Shown in pieces: positions 23,451 through 31,184 of a stretch of 35,969 nt of DNA. Within the stretch, counting starts at the first letter, position 1, and each line of letters starts with the position of its first letter. Made by a program: the position numbers and the translations under genes. A model generated the notes under the pieces. That model was not told the origin of the DNA and made no database searches. It was given only the letters and a program-made list of their open reading frames with translations. The DNA lies in the NCBI GenBank assembly GCA_005787035.1, contig SYCI01000021.1, positions 1-35,969 on the forward strand. The letters are read 5' to 3'. Source of the DNA: Actinomycetota bacterium (GTDB lineage Bacteria > Actinomycetota > Acidimicrobiia > Acidimicrobiales > Ilumatobacteraceae).

Positions 23451-24125
23451 TCAGTCGTTCCAGAAACGTTGTTCGCGGAACGGATCCGCGTACATGTGAT
23501 AGCCGTTGCGCTCCCAGAATCCGGGAGCGTCGGCCGCACGGAGTTCGAGACCGCGGACCCACTTCGCGCTCTTCCAGAAGTAGAGATGCGGAATCACGAC
23601 GCGCACCGGACCGCCGTGTTCGGCGGTGATCTCCTCACCGTCGAAGGCGTACGCGATGAGCGCTTCATCGGTGGTGATGTCGGCCAGCGGAACATTGGTG
23701 GTATAGCCGAACTCGGCGTGCTCCATCACATGGGTCGCATCGGCACGTACCCCGGCGAGCGCGAAGAGATCACGTACGCGCACACCCGTCCAGGTGGTGT
23801 CGAATTTGCTCCATTTCGTCACGCAGTGGATGTCGAAGGTCAGCGAAACCGAGGGCAAGGCCCGAAGATCGTCGAGATTCAGAGTGACCTCACGATCGAC
23901 CAGACCGAAGATCTTGAGGTCCCACTGACCGGGCGCATAGGTGGGGATGTCGCCCACGTGAAGTACCGGGAAACGATCGGTGAGGTACTGGCCGGGCGGA
24001 AGACGACGGGCATCGAAACCTTTGGCCACGGTCTCTTGACGGTTGCGCTCGAAGAATCCCACGAACACAGTCTGTCCCCACTTCGTTTTCGGACCAGCGT
24101 CGGACAGGAGTAACTTTCGCCCCAT
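23451..24125 (-). CDS. Sulfite oxidase-like molybdopterin oxidoreductase
   Basis: Molybdenum-cofactor enzyme of the sulfite oxidase/MsrP (YedY) fold, 224 residues. The molybdenum-ligating cysteine is Cys101 in FDIHCVTKWSKFDTTWTGV. Other fold motifs: LPPGQYLTDRFPVLHVGDIP, LKIFGLVDREVTL and HGGPVRVVIPHLYFWKSAKWV. There is no Tat signal or haem domain, so a cytoplasmic enzyme of unknown substrate is likely. The ATG at 24125 shares two bases with the opposite-strand ATG of the SixA-like gene. Convergent with the ApbC gene with 4 bases between stops. Confidence 0.88.
   Translation of the reverse strand: MGRKLLLSDAGPKTKWGQTVFVGFFERNRQETVAKGFDARRLPPGQYLTDRFPVLHVGDIPTYAPGQWDLKIFGLVDREVTLNLDDLRALPSVSLTFDIHCVTKWSKFDTTWTGVRVRDLFALAGVRADATHVMEHAEFGYTTNVPLADITTDEALIAYAFDGEEITAEHGGPVRVVIPHLYFWKSAKWVRGLELRAADAPGFWERNGYHMYADPFREQRFWND
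24111..24116 (+). promoter_or_regulatory. -10 element of the SixA-like gene, inside the opposite gene
   Basis: TAACTT followed by 7 bases and the ATG at 24124. It lies within codons 4-5 of the sulfite oxidase-like gene on the other strand. Confidence 0.55.
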
Positions 24126-24609
24126 GTCGGCCGACACCTTGTATCTGGTCCGCCACGCCAAGGCGGGCGATCGGTCGAAGTGGGAGGGCGACGATCGATT
24201 CCGCCCGCTCACCAAATCCGGTTGGCGGCAATCAGAAGCCCTGGCCCAGCGCATTCACGACGCCGTCGGTGTCCGTTTCGCCGGCCGACTCGTCTCGAGT
24301 CCGTTCGTCCGCTGCCGCCAGACCCTCGAACCACTCGCCAATCTCCTCCACACGGCGATCGAGGACGAACCTTGCCTCGCCGAGGGTTACGACCGCGACG
24401 GAGTTCTCGAACTCGTGCACTCGCTACCCCACCACTCGGTGATGTGCAGCCACGGCGACGTCATTCCCGACGTGATGGCCGCTCTGCAACGACGCGGCAC
24501 CGAATTCGCCAACGAGCCCGACTGGCGCAAGGCCACCGTGTGGGTGCTCGATCGGACGAGCGGACACGTCGACTGGGCCACGTGCTGGTCGCCACCCGAC
24601 ATCGACTGA
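24124..24609 (+). CDS. SixA-like histidine phosphatase
   Basis: Short histidine phosphatase-superfamily protein (161 residues) with catalytic Arg10-His11 in YLVRHAKAGDRSKWEG and the second histidine in MCSHGDVIPDVM. The length and the RHA rather than RHG triplet fit the SixA branch, which dephosphorylates histidine-containing phosphotransfer proteins, although small-molecule substrates are equally possible. The start is fixed by a leaderless -10 and by family alignment. It stops 9 bases before the convergent ccmI-like gene ends. Confidence 0.88.
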   Translation: MSADTLYLVRHAKAGDRSKWEGDDRFRPLTKSGWRQSEALAQRIHDAVGVRFAGRLVSSPFVRCRQTLEPLANLLHTAIEDEPCLAEGYDRDGVLELVHSLPHHSVMCSHGDVIPDVMAALQRRGTEFANEPDWRKATVWVLDRTSGHVDWATCWSPPDID

Positions 24610-24618
24610 CGCAACCGT

Positions 24619-25374
24619 TCAGGAACCCTCGAGTTCGTCGGCGATGCTCGCCGCGAGTCCTTCCACGAGCGACTTCACTTCGGCCGGCGGATTCGATTCG
24701 AGACACGCCTCCACTTCGGGTTGAGCGGCTTGGGCGTCCTGCAGGAATCGGTAGAACGAGATGCCGAGGAAACAATGCGCATCCGGATACGTCGGATCGG
24801 TCACCGTCGCCTGCCGGATGAGCAGCAGACCCGACTGGAAACGCTCGCGCACCACGGCGTCCTCCGAGGTCTCATCGGAGGTGGCCGACAGAACCGTGAA
24901 CCAACCGAAGTACGTGAGGGCTTCGACGTTGTCGGGTTCGATGGCCAAGACCTGCGAGTAGAGATCGAGTGCCCGCGCGGTGTCGGCCATGCCGGTCGAG
25001 CGCGCTTCGACGAGCAGAGAACTCACACTTCCGTCGTTGCTCCCACCGGTCATCCCCTGGCCGGGTAGACGTTCTCCGGCCTGTCGGGCCACGAGAACTC
25101 CGGCACCTGCGGCCACCAGCAGAACCAAAGCAGTCCAGACCGCGAGACGCGTCGAGCGCCGTCGCGAGATCTTCGGAGCGGGCCGTTCGGTCGCCATCGC
25201 ATCGCCATCGATCGTCCGGATGATCGCCGCCGCCCGCGCCACGTACGAATCGCGCAACGACACGTAATCGGCGTCGTCCACGTCACCGGCAGCGCGTTCG
25301 CGCTCCAGGTCGTCGAGTGAGGCGAGCAGGAAGTCGCGCTCCTCGATCAGACGATCGCGCTCGTCAGGCTCCAT
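24619..25374 (-). CDS. ccmI: Cytochrome c biogenesis protein CcmI-like, TPR-containing
   Basis: Last gene of the ccm operon, 251 residues. CcmI/CycH proteins act as apocytochrome c chaperones at the membrane. The N-terminal helical hairpin LIEERDFLLASLDDLERERAAG (two-part coiled region, about 9-60) is typical of CcmI and precedes a membrane helix (about 78-97). The C-terminal part faces outward and resembles TPR repeats (ARALDLYSQVLAIEPDNVEALTYFG). The ATG at 25374 overlaps the ccmH end by 11 bases. The order of parts and the operon position make the assignment firm, although sequence similarity in this family is low. Confidence 0.8.
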   Translation of the reverse strand: MEPDERDRLIEERDFLLASLDDLERERAAGDVDDADYVSLRDSYVARAAAIIRTIDGDAMATERPAPKISRRRSTRLAVWTALVLLVAAGAGVLVARQAGERLPGQGMTGGSNDGSVSSLLVEARSTGMADTARALDLYSQVLAIEPDNVEALTYFGWFTVLSATSDETSEDAVVRERFQSGLLLIRQATVTDPTYPDAHCFLGISFYRFLQDAQAAQPEVEACLESNPPAEVKSLVEGLAASIADELEGS

Positions 25375-25852
25375 CACGGTTCTTCCGCCGAGCCGACGCG
25401 ACCAACACCGCATCGGCGTCGGACACAGTGGTCGTGGACATCTGCTGCCAGCGACGGAAGGCGAGGGCCAGACCCACGATCGCCAGAACTCCCGACGCGA
25501 CCGGCAGAGCCCACACCAGCGAATCGATACCGGTGGCCGAAGGAACGAGGAGGACGTCGCTGCCGAAACTCGACTCGATGTTCTTCACGATCTCGCCATC
25601 GGTCAACTGACCGTCGGCCACGAGGCGTGCGATCTCCTTCTTGATGGCCACCGATGCACTGCCCCGCGATTCGAAGACGCTCTCACCGTCACACGTGGGG
25701 CACGCGAGCCGCTGGGCCACCGCATCGATTCGTTCCTGAGGCGTGGAAGGTCCGGAGTCGCGCTGAATCCCGACCGCCATCAGCACCACGAACACGAAGA
25801 GCGCCAGAAGCCAGCCCGGTAAGGACTTCAGGCGACGATGCCAGGAGCTCAC
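25364..25852 (-). CDS. ccmH: Cytochrome c maturation protein CcmH (thioredoxin-like LxCxxC protein)
   Basis: Membrane-anchored thiol protein (162 residues) that reduces the apocytochrome haem-binding cysteines. An N-terminal helix (13-29), the redox motif Cys51-Cys54 in RLACPTCDGESV, the family core AIKKEIARLVADGQLTDGEIVKNIESSFG and a second membrane helix (about 108-130) are all present. The GTG start overlaps the ccmG stop (GTGA), so an alternative upstream start inside ccmG is rejected. Confidence 0.9.
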   Translation of the reverse strand: MSSWHRRLKSLPGWLLALFVFVVLMAVGIQRDSGPSTPQERIDAVAQRLACPTCDGESVFESRGSASVAIKKEIARLVADGQLTDGEIVKNIESSFGSDVLLVPSATGIDSLVWALPVASGVLAIVGLALAFRRWQQMSTTTVSDADAVLVASARRKNRDGA

Positions 25853-26406
25853 GACGAAGACCCCGAAGCCGTCATCGACTGGATCGCCGTACCCAGAAGT
25901 TGGGCCGTGATCTGTCCGGTGAAACGCTCGACCACCAGACCAGTCGGGCTGATCAACCACGTCTCGGGCACCTTGGCCACACCGAAGGCCACCGAGATCT
26001 CGCTGTTGTCGTCGCGCACGATCGGCCAGCCGCCCCCGTTCTCGGTGAAGAACTCGCGCACCGCCTCCTCGTCGTCGTCGTTCACGATCGTGAAGAGTTC
26101 GGCGCCCGAAGCACCCAGCGCCTGCTGACCTGCGAAGAACTGGACGAGTTCGGGGTGCTCTCGTTTGCACGGAACGCACGTCGAGTTGAAGAAGTTGAGA
26201 ACCACCCACGATCCACGTCGACGCGACAGATCGAACGTTGCTCCGTCGTAGGTGGTGCTCACGACGGCCGGGGCCGGCTTCATGAGAAGTGGTGAGTCGG
26301 CGGTCTCGGTGGACCGCCCCGCCGACACGGCGAGTACCACCACGAAGAAAACCATGACCGCCGCCACCGCCGAAGCGATCATCGGACCGAGTCGTCGCTC
26401 AGACAT
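25849..26406 (-). CDS. ccmG: Thiol:disulfide oxidoreductase CcmG/ResA-like
   Basis: Membrane-anchored thioredoxin-fold reductant for cytochrome c maturation, 185 residues. One N-terminal helix (about 9-29) acts as the anchor. The active site is Cys77-Cys80 in NFFNSTCVPCKREHP, with the cis-proline segment VPETWLISPTG. The extracytoplasmic domain has the ResA/CcmG-type insertion (DDDEEAVREFF). The ATG at 26406 overlaps the ccmF stop by 8 bases, and the GTG of ccmH overlaps its end. Confidence 0.92.
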   Translation of the reverse strand: MSERRLGPMIASAVAAVMVFFVVVLAVSAGRSTETADSPLLMKPAPAVVSTTYDGATFDLSRRRGSWVVLNFFNSTCVPCKREHPELVQFFAGQQALGASGAELFTIVNDDDEEAVREFFTENGGGWPIVRDDNSEISVAFGVAKVPETWLISPTGLVVERFTGQITAQLLGTAIQSMTASGSSS

Positions 26407-28375
26407 GTCCCACCGCTTCGTCGGCGGACGCGAGGCCCTCCGATGTCGGAGAAATCGGTCGACGACGTGAACCGGGGAATGCAGCCAGAACCGTGCCAAG
26501 GGCGGTGAGTCCACCACCGATCCAGAGCCACAGGATCATCGGCTTCACGAACACCTTGATGCGCGCTTCTGTGTCGTCGGGTCGGACGTTGCCCTCGAGG
26601 GTGAGATACAGGTCGTGCCGCAAACCGGTCTTCACACTCGGAGTGCCGATGTCCATCCCTTGTTTGATGTACTTGCTCCGCGCCGGCGCATAGACCTGAT
26701 CGTCGTCGATTCGCACGGCGGCCTTGACCGATGCCTTCACGTCGTCGCTCTCGACCGACAGACCTTCGAAGGTGAACGAGTGACCGGAGAACTCCACGCG
26801 ATCGCCGACTTTCATCACGAACTCTTGGCTACGCGTGAACCCGCCCGAGGCCGCCAGCGCCACCGAGATCACGATCACCCCGAGGTGGACGATCATGCCG
26901 CCGTTGGCCCGCCCGACGAATCCGCGCCAACCGTGTCGACGCGCGGCCAGAGCAAGTTGGCGAAGGGCCGAACCGGCGGCGAAGCCACCGAGGGCGAAGG
27001 CCAGCAGCGGCGCCCAACCGTCGGCACCCACGATCAGACTGAAGGCCAAACCGCCGATCCCGATCCACACCGGCCAGAACAATCGATCGCGGAGCAACTC
27101 GCCGCTCGCCTTGCGCCACGGCAGCACCGGGGCCACGGCCATCAGGAACAGCATCGTGATACCGATGGGTTTGGTCATGGTGTCGAAGAACGGTTGACCG
27201 ACGACGAGTCGTCGATTCTGAAGAGCCTCGACCACGAGCGGGAAGACCGTTCCGAGCAACACGATGAAGGCGAACACGCTGAAGAGGACGTTGTTGGCGA
27301 GAAACGCACCTTCACGACTCAGTGGGGAGTCGATGGTGCCCGGGGAACGAAGTCGGTCACCCCGCCAGCCGATGAGCACCACCGAGACCGCCACGACGAT
27401 CGTGAAGAACGTCAGCAACCACGGACCCACGCTTCCTTCGCTGAACGCGTGGACGCTGTTGATCACGCCGGAACGGGTGAGGAACGTTCCGAGGATCGTG
27501 AGAGCGAACGTGGCGATCACGAGACTCAGGTTCCACACTCGCAACATGCCCCGACGTTCCTGCACGAGCACCGAATGAAGGAATGCGGTACCCGTGAGCC
27601 ATGGCAGGAAACTCGCGTTCTCGACCGGGTCCCACGCCCACACACCGCTCCAGCCGAGGACCTCGTAACTCCACCAGCCGCCGAGGATGATGCCGACCGT
27701 CAGGAAACCCCATGAATAGAGCGTCCAACGACGGGTGGCCAGGAGCCATCCCTCGCCGAGTCGACCGGTCACCAGAGCCGCGATGGCGAAAGCGAACGGA
27801 ACGGTGAATCCGACGTAACCGACATAGAGGATCGGCGGATGGAAGAGGACGAGGATGTGGTTCTGGAGCAGCGGATTGGGTCCCGGCCCGTCGTCGATGC
27901 CAGCCGGACCGACCGCGAACGGATTGGCCGGTCCGAACGACAACAGGAAGAAGAAGATCGCCACCGCGAACATCACGATCATCGCCCAGGCGAGCAGAAC
28001 GTCGTCCTTCTGGCGGCGGAACTTGCGGGCCACCGCGGCGGTGAAACCGGTGAGGATCAGGATCCACATGAGGATCGAACCTTCGAGTGCGCTCCACAAG
28101 GCCGTGATGTTGTAGAGCGCGGGCGTGTCGCGCGAGCCCACCTGCTGGACGTAGGCGAGACTGAAGTCGCGCGTGATGAGAGCACGCTCCATCACCACGA
28201 AAGCCACGATGGCCGCGGCGAACGATGCATAGGCGTAACGCGAACTCGAGGCCAAGGCCCGAGGGTCGCCACGTCTGATGCCGGCGAACGTGATCAGTGC
28301 GCCGGCGATGCAGACTAGGAGCCCACAGAGAATCGCGCCGCGACCGAGGGCCGCGTTCAGGCTGACGGCGAGCAC
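26399..28375 (-). CDS. ccmF: Cytochrome c haem lyase CcmF
   Basis: Large integral membrane protein (658 residues) that attaches haem from CcmE to apocytochrome c. The periplasmic tryptophan-rich WWD domain is unmistakable at about 233-259 (VWAWDPVENASFLPW), with conserved histidines in LLQNHILVLFHPPILYVGYVG and SVHAFSEG. About 14-15 membrane helices are seen. The late soluble loop (about 540-620) and final helix match CcmF rather than CcsA/ResC. The GTG start at 28375 is preceded by AAGGG at 6 bases and overlaps ccmE by 19 bases. Confidence 0.96.
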   Translation of the reverse strand: MLAVSLNAALGRGAILCGLLVCIAGALITFAGIRRGDPRALASSSRYAYASFAAAIVAFVVMERALITRDFSLAYVQQVGSRDTPALYNITALWSALEGSILMWILILTGFTAAVARKFRRQKDDVLLAWAMIVMFAVAIFFFLLSFGPANPFAVGPAGIDDGPGPNPLLQNHILVLFHPPILYVGYVGFTVPFAFAIAALVTGRLGEGWLLATRRWTLYSWGFLTVGIILGGWWSYEVLGWSGVWAWDPVENASFLPWLTGTAFLHSVLVQERRGMLRVWNLSLVIATFALTILGTFLTRSGVINSVHAFSEGSVGPWLLTFFTIVVAVSVVLIGWRGDRLRSPGTIDSPLSREGAFLANNVLFSVFAFIVLLGTVFPLVVEALQNRRLVVGQPFFDTMTKPIGITMLFLMAVAPVLPWRKASGELLRDRLFWPVWIGIGGLAFSLIVGADGWAPLLAFALGGFAAGSALRQLALAARRHGWRGFVGRANGGMIVHLGVIVISVALAASGGFTRSQEFVMKVGDRVEFSGHSFTFEGLSVESDDVKASVKAAVRIDDDQVYAPARSKYIKQGMDIGTPSVKTGLRHDLYLTLEGNVRPDDTEARIKVFVKPMILWLWIGGGLTALGTVLAAFPGSRRRPISPTSEGLASADEAVGHV

Positions 28376-28839
28376 GCAGAACCCTTGGACTCACCGTCGT
28401 CGGCCGCCACCCGGTCGGGATTCTCGGCCTTGTATTCGTTGGAGTGCTTCACCTCGATGCGATCCCCGTCGAACACACCGTCTTCCAGGATTCCGTGCAC
28501 GACCACCGGGATGCACTCCTTGAAGATGCCACCGGGTTCACCTTCGTACCGAACCGGCATCGATACGGCGCCGAACGAGATCGAGAAGGTGGTGGCGGTA
28601 CCGTCCTCGGACACCGTGCCTTCGTCGACGACTCCTTGCACGCGAAGGCGTCGGCCCGCTTCGCAACCATCCTTGGCGCCGATCTCGTCGACGTTGCAGT
28701 AGTAGTCGATCGCCGATGTGAGGAACTGCGTCACGATCACGCCGCCGGCGGCGATGACCAAGGTGAGAACCGCAATCGGGAGCCACCGACGACGGCGACG
28801 AGAACCGGAGTCGGCCACCGGGCGCGGGGTCAGGTCCAC
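28357..28839 (-). CDS. ccmE: Haem chaperone CcmE
   Basis: Membrane-anchored haem chaperone (160 residues) that covalently holds haem between CcmC and CcmF. An N-terminal anchor (about 19-40) is followed by a beta-barrel (RLRVQGVVDEGTV, TFSISFGAVSMPVRYEGEPGG). The haem-binding motif is His132-x3-Tyr136 in VKHSNEYKAENP, so this is the histidine form and not the cysteine variant described in archaea and some bacteria. The start is GTG at 28839, overlapping the ccmD end by 10 bases. Confidence 0.93.
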   Translation of the reverse strand: MDLTPRPVADSGSRRRRRWLPIAVLTLVIAAGGVIVTQFLTSAIDYYCNVDEIGAKDGCEAGRRLRVQGVVDEGTVSEDGTATTFSISFGAVSMPVRYEGEPGGIFKECIPVVVHGILEDGVFDGDRIEVKHSNEYKAENPDRVAADDGESKGSACSPSA

Positions 28840-28964
28840 GGACGATCCTCGGGCGGAACCTGTTCGGCGAGTCGACGGGAACGACGCACCACCGACCAGG
28901 CGAAGAGTCCGACCGCCACCAAAGTGACGGCGTAACTCCCGACGATGAAACCGAGATCGTCCAC
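28830..28964 (-). CDS. ccmD: Cytochrome c maturation small membrane protein CcmD
   Basis: A 44-residue protein: one membrane helix (about 6-26, GFIVGSYAVTLVAVGLFAW) followed by a basic stretch VVRRSRRLAEQ. This is the CcmD pattern; CcmD helps release holo-CcmE from the CcmABC complex. The GTG start follows the ccmC stop by 2 bases and the stop codon overlaps ccmE. The gene is too short to stand out except by position and pattern. Confidence 0.82.
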   Translation of the reverse strand: MDDLGFIVGSYAVTLVAVGLFAWSVVRRSRRLAEQVPPEDRPWT

Positions 28965-28966
28965 GA

Positions 28967-29719
28967 TCAGCCCACCTCGGCCCGACGGGCGGCGATGGCG
29001 AGGTCGAGGCCGGTGTCGTCCACTAGATCCTGCAGCGCCAACGCACGCTGACGATGGAGCAACAGCCACACGTACATCAGGGTGAAGACGATGACTCCGA
29101 GGAACAGAGTGAAGAGCATGAGTCCATCCATGGTCACGTCGGTGTTGCCGGCCACGCTCGCCTCCTGATGGAGCGAGTTCCAGAGCTCGACCGAGAAGTG
29201 CACGAGCGGGATCTCGAGAACCGCGAGCAGGGCGAGTACCGCACTCCGCCGGGCCCGCTGATGATGGCTTCCACCGAGATTGCGAACGGCGAGATATCCG
29301 ACGTAGGTCACGAACAAGAACGCGGTCGTGGTGAGCCGCGCGTCCCACGTCCAGAACGTTCCCCACGTGAGTCGACCCCACAGGCTTCCGGTCACGAGCG
29401 AGATGCCCATGAACAAGACCCCGATCTCAGCCGATGCACCGGCGATTCGATCCCAGGTGAGGGACCGAGTCCGGCGCCAGAGATACGCGGCCGAAGAAAT
29501 GCCAGTGACCACGAAGGCGAGATAAGCGAGCCAAGCCCCTGGCACGTGCGCGTACATGATGCGCACCGACTCACCCTGATTCACATCGGCCGGCGTCACG
29601 AACAGTCCGAACCACGAGAGCCACAGCACGCCGACCAGCGTCACGATTCCGAGCGCGCGCGTGAAGGGTGTACCGGTGACGCGATCCGGACGCCCCGTCG
29701 TGGCGGTGGAAGCGGTCAT
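28967..29719 (-). CDS. ccmC: Haem-handling membrane protein CcmC
   Basis: Six-helix membrane protein (250 residues) that loads haem on CcmE. The WWD motif WGTFWTWDARLT is at 119-130; the haem-ligand histidines are His58 (MYAHVPGAW) and His184 (SVELWNSLHQ), with His174 nearby. Length and helix number fit CcmC. The ATG follows AAAGGAG at about 7 bases. Preceded by ccmB with a 21-base gap and followed by ccmD after 2 bases. Confidence 0.96.
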   Translation of the reverse strand: MTASTATTGRPDRVTGTPFTRALGIVTLVGVLWLSWFGLFVTPADVNQGESVRIMYAHVPGAWLAYLAFVVTGISSAAYLWRRTRSLTWDRIAGASAEIGVLFMGISLVTGSLWGRLTWGTFWTWDARLTTTAFLFVTYVGYLAVRNLGGSHHQRARRSAVLALLAVLEIPLVHFSVELWNSLHQEASVAGNTDVTMDGLMLFTLFLGVIVFTLMYVWLLLHRQRALALQDLVDDTGLDLAIAARRAEVG

Positions 29720-29740
29720 CGGATCTCCTTTGCTCGGTTC

Positions 29741-30430
29741 TTACTCATCGACGAGGGGTCCGAACGCAACCGCTCCTACGACACTGAACAACACCGCGAA
29801 CACGGCGAGCAAACCGAGCCACGGCCAACCCTCCGACACCGCGATGCCGTTGGTTCCGAACGCCGACTCGGTCGCCCTCGTGGCGCCGATCAGAACGGGT
29901 GCCACCACCGGCAACAACAGCAGCGGGAGCAGGGTTTCCCGGCCCTTGGTACCGGCGGCCAAACCTCCGTAGAGAGTAGCCACCGACGCCAGACCGGTGG
30001 TCGCGACGAGAATCGTCGTGACCAAGAGCACGCCACCTCCGAGCGACACATCGGCGCGATACAGCACCACAGCCGCCACCACCAGCGCGACGTCGAGAAC
30101 GAGCAATTGCACCGCCACCGCCACCGACTTGCCCAGGAAGATGGCGACCGGGTTCACGCCGGCCGAGCGCATGGCGTCGAGCGCGCCGTCGGCGGTCTCC
30201 ACCGCGAAAGAGCGGGCGGTGAGAAAGAGGACGCTGAAGATCGTGGCCAACCAGACGAGACCCGGTGCCACCCGCTCGAGCACCGCATCCGAATCGAGCG
30301 CGAAGGCGAACATGACCATCACGAGAACGGCGAACGGGATCACCTGGTTGGTGACCACCCGACTCCGCCATTCGACGAGTAAGTCGCGACGGGCGATGGC
30401 CCGCGCCACCGCGAGCGTGCCGGATCTCAT
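29741..30430 (-). CDS. ccmB: Haem exporter permease CcmB
   Basis: Six-helix ABC permease (229 residues) that works with CcmA and CcmC to free haem-loaded CcmE. Family features: RRDLLVEWRSR at the N terminus, the ATIFSVLFLTARSFAVETADGALD loop (about 62-85) and GRETLLPLLLLPVVAPVL. The start codon overlaps the ccmA stop (ATGA), giving coupled translation. Confidence 0.94.
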   Translation of the reverse strand: MRSGTLAVARAIARRDLLVEWRSRVVTNQVIPFAVLVMVMFAFALDSDAVLERVAPGLVWLATIFSVLFLTARSFAVETADGALDAMRSAGVNPVAIFLGKSVAVAVQLLVLDVALVVAAVVLYRADVSLGGGVLLVTTILVATTGLASVATLYGGLAAGTKGRETLLPLLLLPVVAPVLIGATRATESAFGTNGIAVSEGWPWLGLLAVFAVLFSVVGAVAFGPLVDE

Positions 30431-31122
30431 CGGAGATCTCCTCGCACCTGACCGGCCACGATCTCCACTTGACGGGTGGCCAACCCACCGGCGCGTTCGA
30501 GTTCGTGACTCGCCACGATGATCGTCGCACCCGCGGCGGCCGCGGCGCGGAGAACACGATCGAGTTCGTCACGCCCATCGGCGTCGAGTCCGGCGTGTGG
30601 TTCGTCGAGGAGCCACAGTTCGGCCCGACGTGCGACGAGCCCGGCCAGAGCGGTGCGACGTCGTTGACCGGCCGACAACTTCGACACGCGTACTCCCGAA
30701 AGTCGACCATCGAGTCCCATCCGCTGCATGGCTTCATGCACCTCAGCCGACGTTGCACCCGACAGCCGACCCCAGAATCCGACGTTCTCGGCCACCGTGA
30801 GATCGTGATACAAGCCATTGGTGTGGCCGATTATCCCGACGTGCGCGCGCACGAGTTCGCGATCGGTCGCCAGATCGACACCACAGACCGATGCCGATCC
30901 TCGCTCGAGCGGGAGCAGACCTGCGCACAGCCGCAAGAGGCTGGTCTTGCCAGCACCGTTGGGGCCGCGCAACAACAGAATCTCGCCACGCTCGACACGA
31001 AGTGACGCGCCGGCCAACGCCGGGAACGATCCGATCAGAGCGACCGCATCGATCAGCTCGACGACCGAACCGGTGGCTGCACCGTCGGCAGCGGATGTCA
31101 CTATCGGCTGCGCACCGGACAT
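30427..31122 (-). CDS. ccmA: Haem exporter ATPase CcmA
   Basis: ABC ATPase of the CcmABCD complex, 231 residues. Walker A GPNGAGKT (53-60), signature LSAGQRRRTALA (149-160), Walker B LWLLDEPHAGLD (169-180) and switch histidine VASHELERAGG. The ATG at 31122 begins about 20 residues before the ATPase fold. Upstream frame continues to 31344 but is antisense to the sortase. First gene of a nine-gene operon. A -10 (TAGCGT) sits 10 bases upstream. Confidence 0.94.
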   Translation of the reverse strand: MSGAQPIVTSAADGAATGSVVELIDAVALIGSFPALAGASLRVERGEILLLRGPNGAGKTSLLRLCAGLLPLERGSASVCGVDLATDRELVRAHVGIIGHTNGLYHDLTVAENVGFWGRLSGATSAEVHEAMQRMGLDGRLSGVRVSKLSAGQRRRTALAGLVARRAELWLLDEPHAGLDADGRDELDRVLRAAAAAGATIIVASHELERAGGLATRQVEIVAGQVRGDLR

Positions 31123-31132
31123 AACAGTTCCG

Positions 31133-31138
31133 ACGCTA
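31133..31138 (-). promoter_or_regulatory. -10 element of the ccm operon
   Basis: TAGCGT on the minus strand, 10 bases before the ccmA ATG, giving a nearly leaderless transcript for the whole ccm operon. Confidence 0.4.
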
Positions 31139-31169
31139 CCGGCGACGTTCACGGGCCGAGACCGAGCGC

Positions 31170-31175
31170 TAGCGT
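31170..31175 (+). promoter_or_regulatory. -10 element of the sortase gene
   Basis: TAGCGT followed by 9 bases and the GTG at 31185, giving a leader of at most a few bases. Confidence 0.4.
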
Positions 31176-31184
31176 CAGCCCTCT

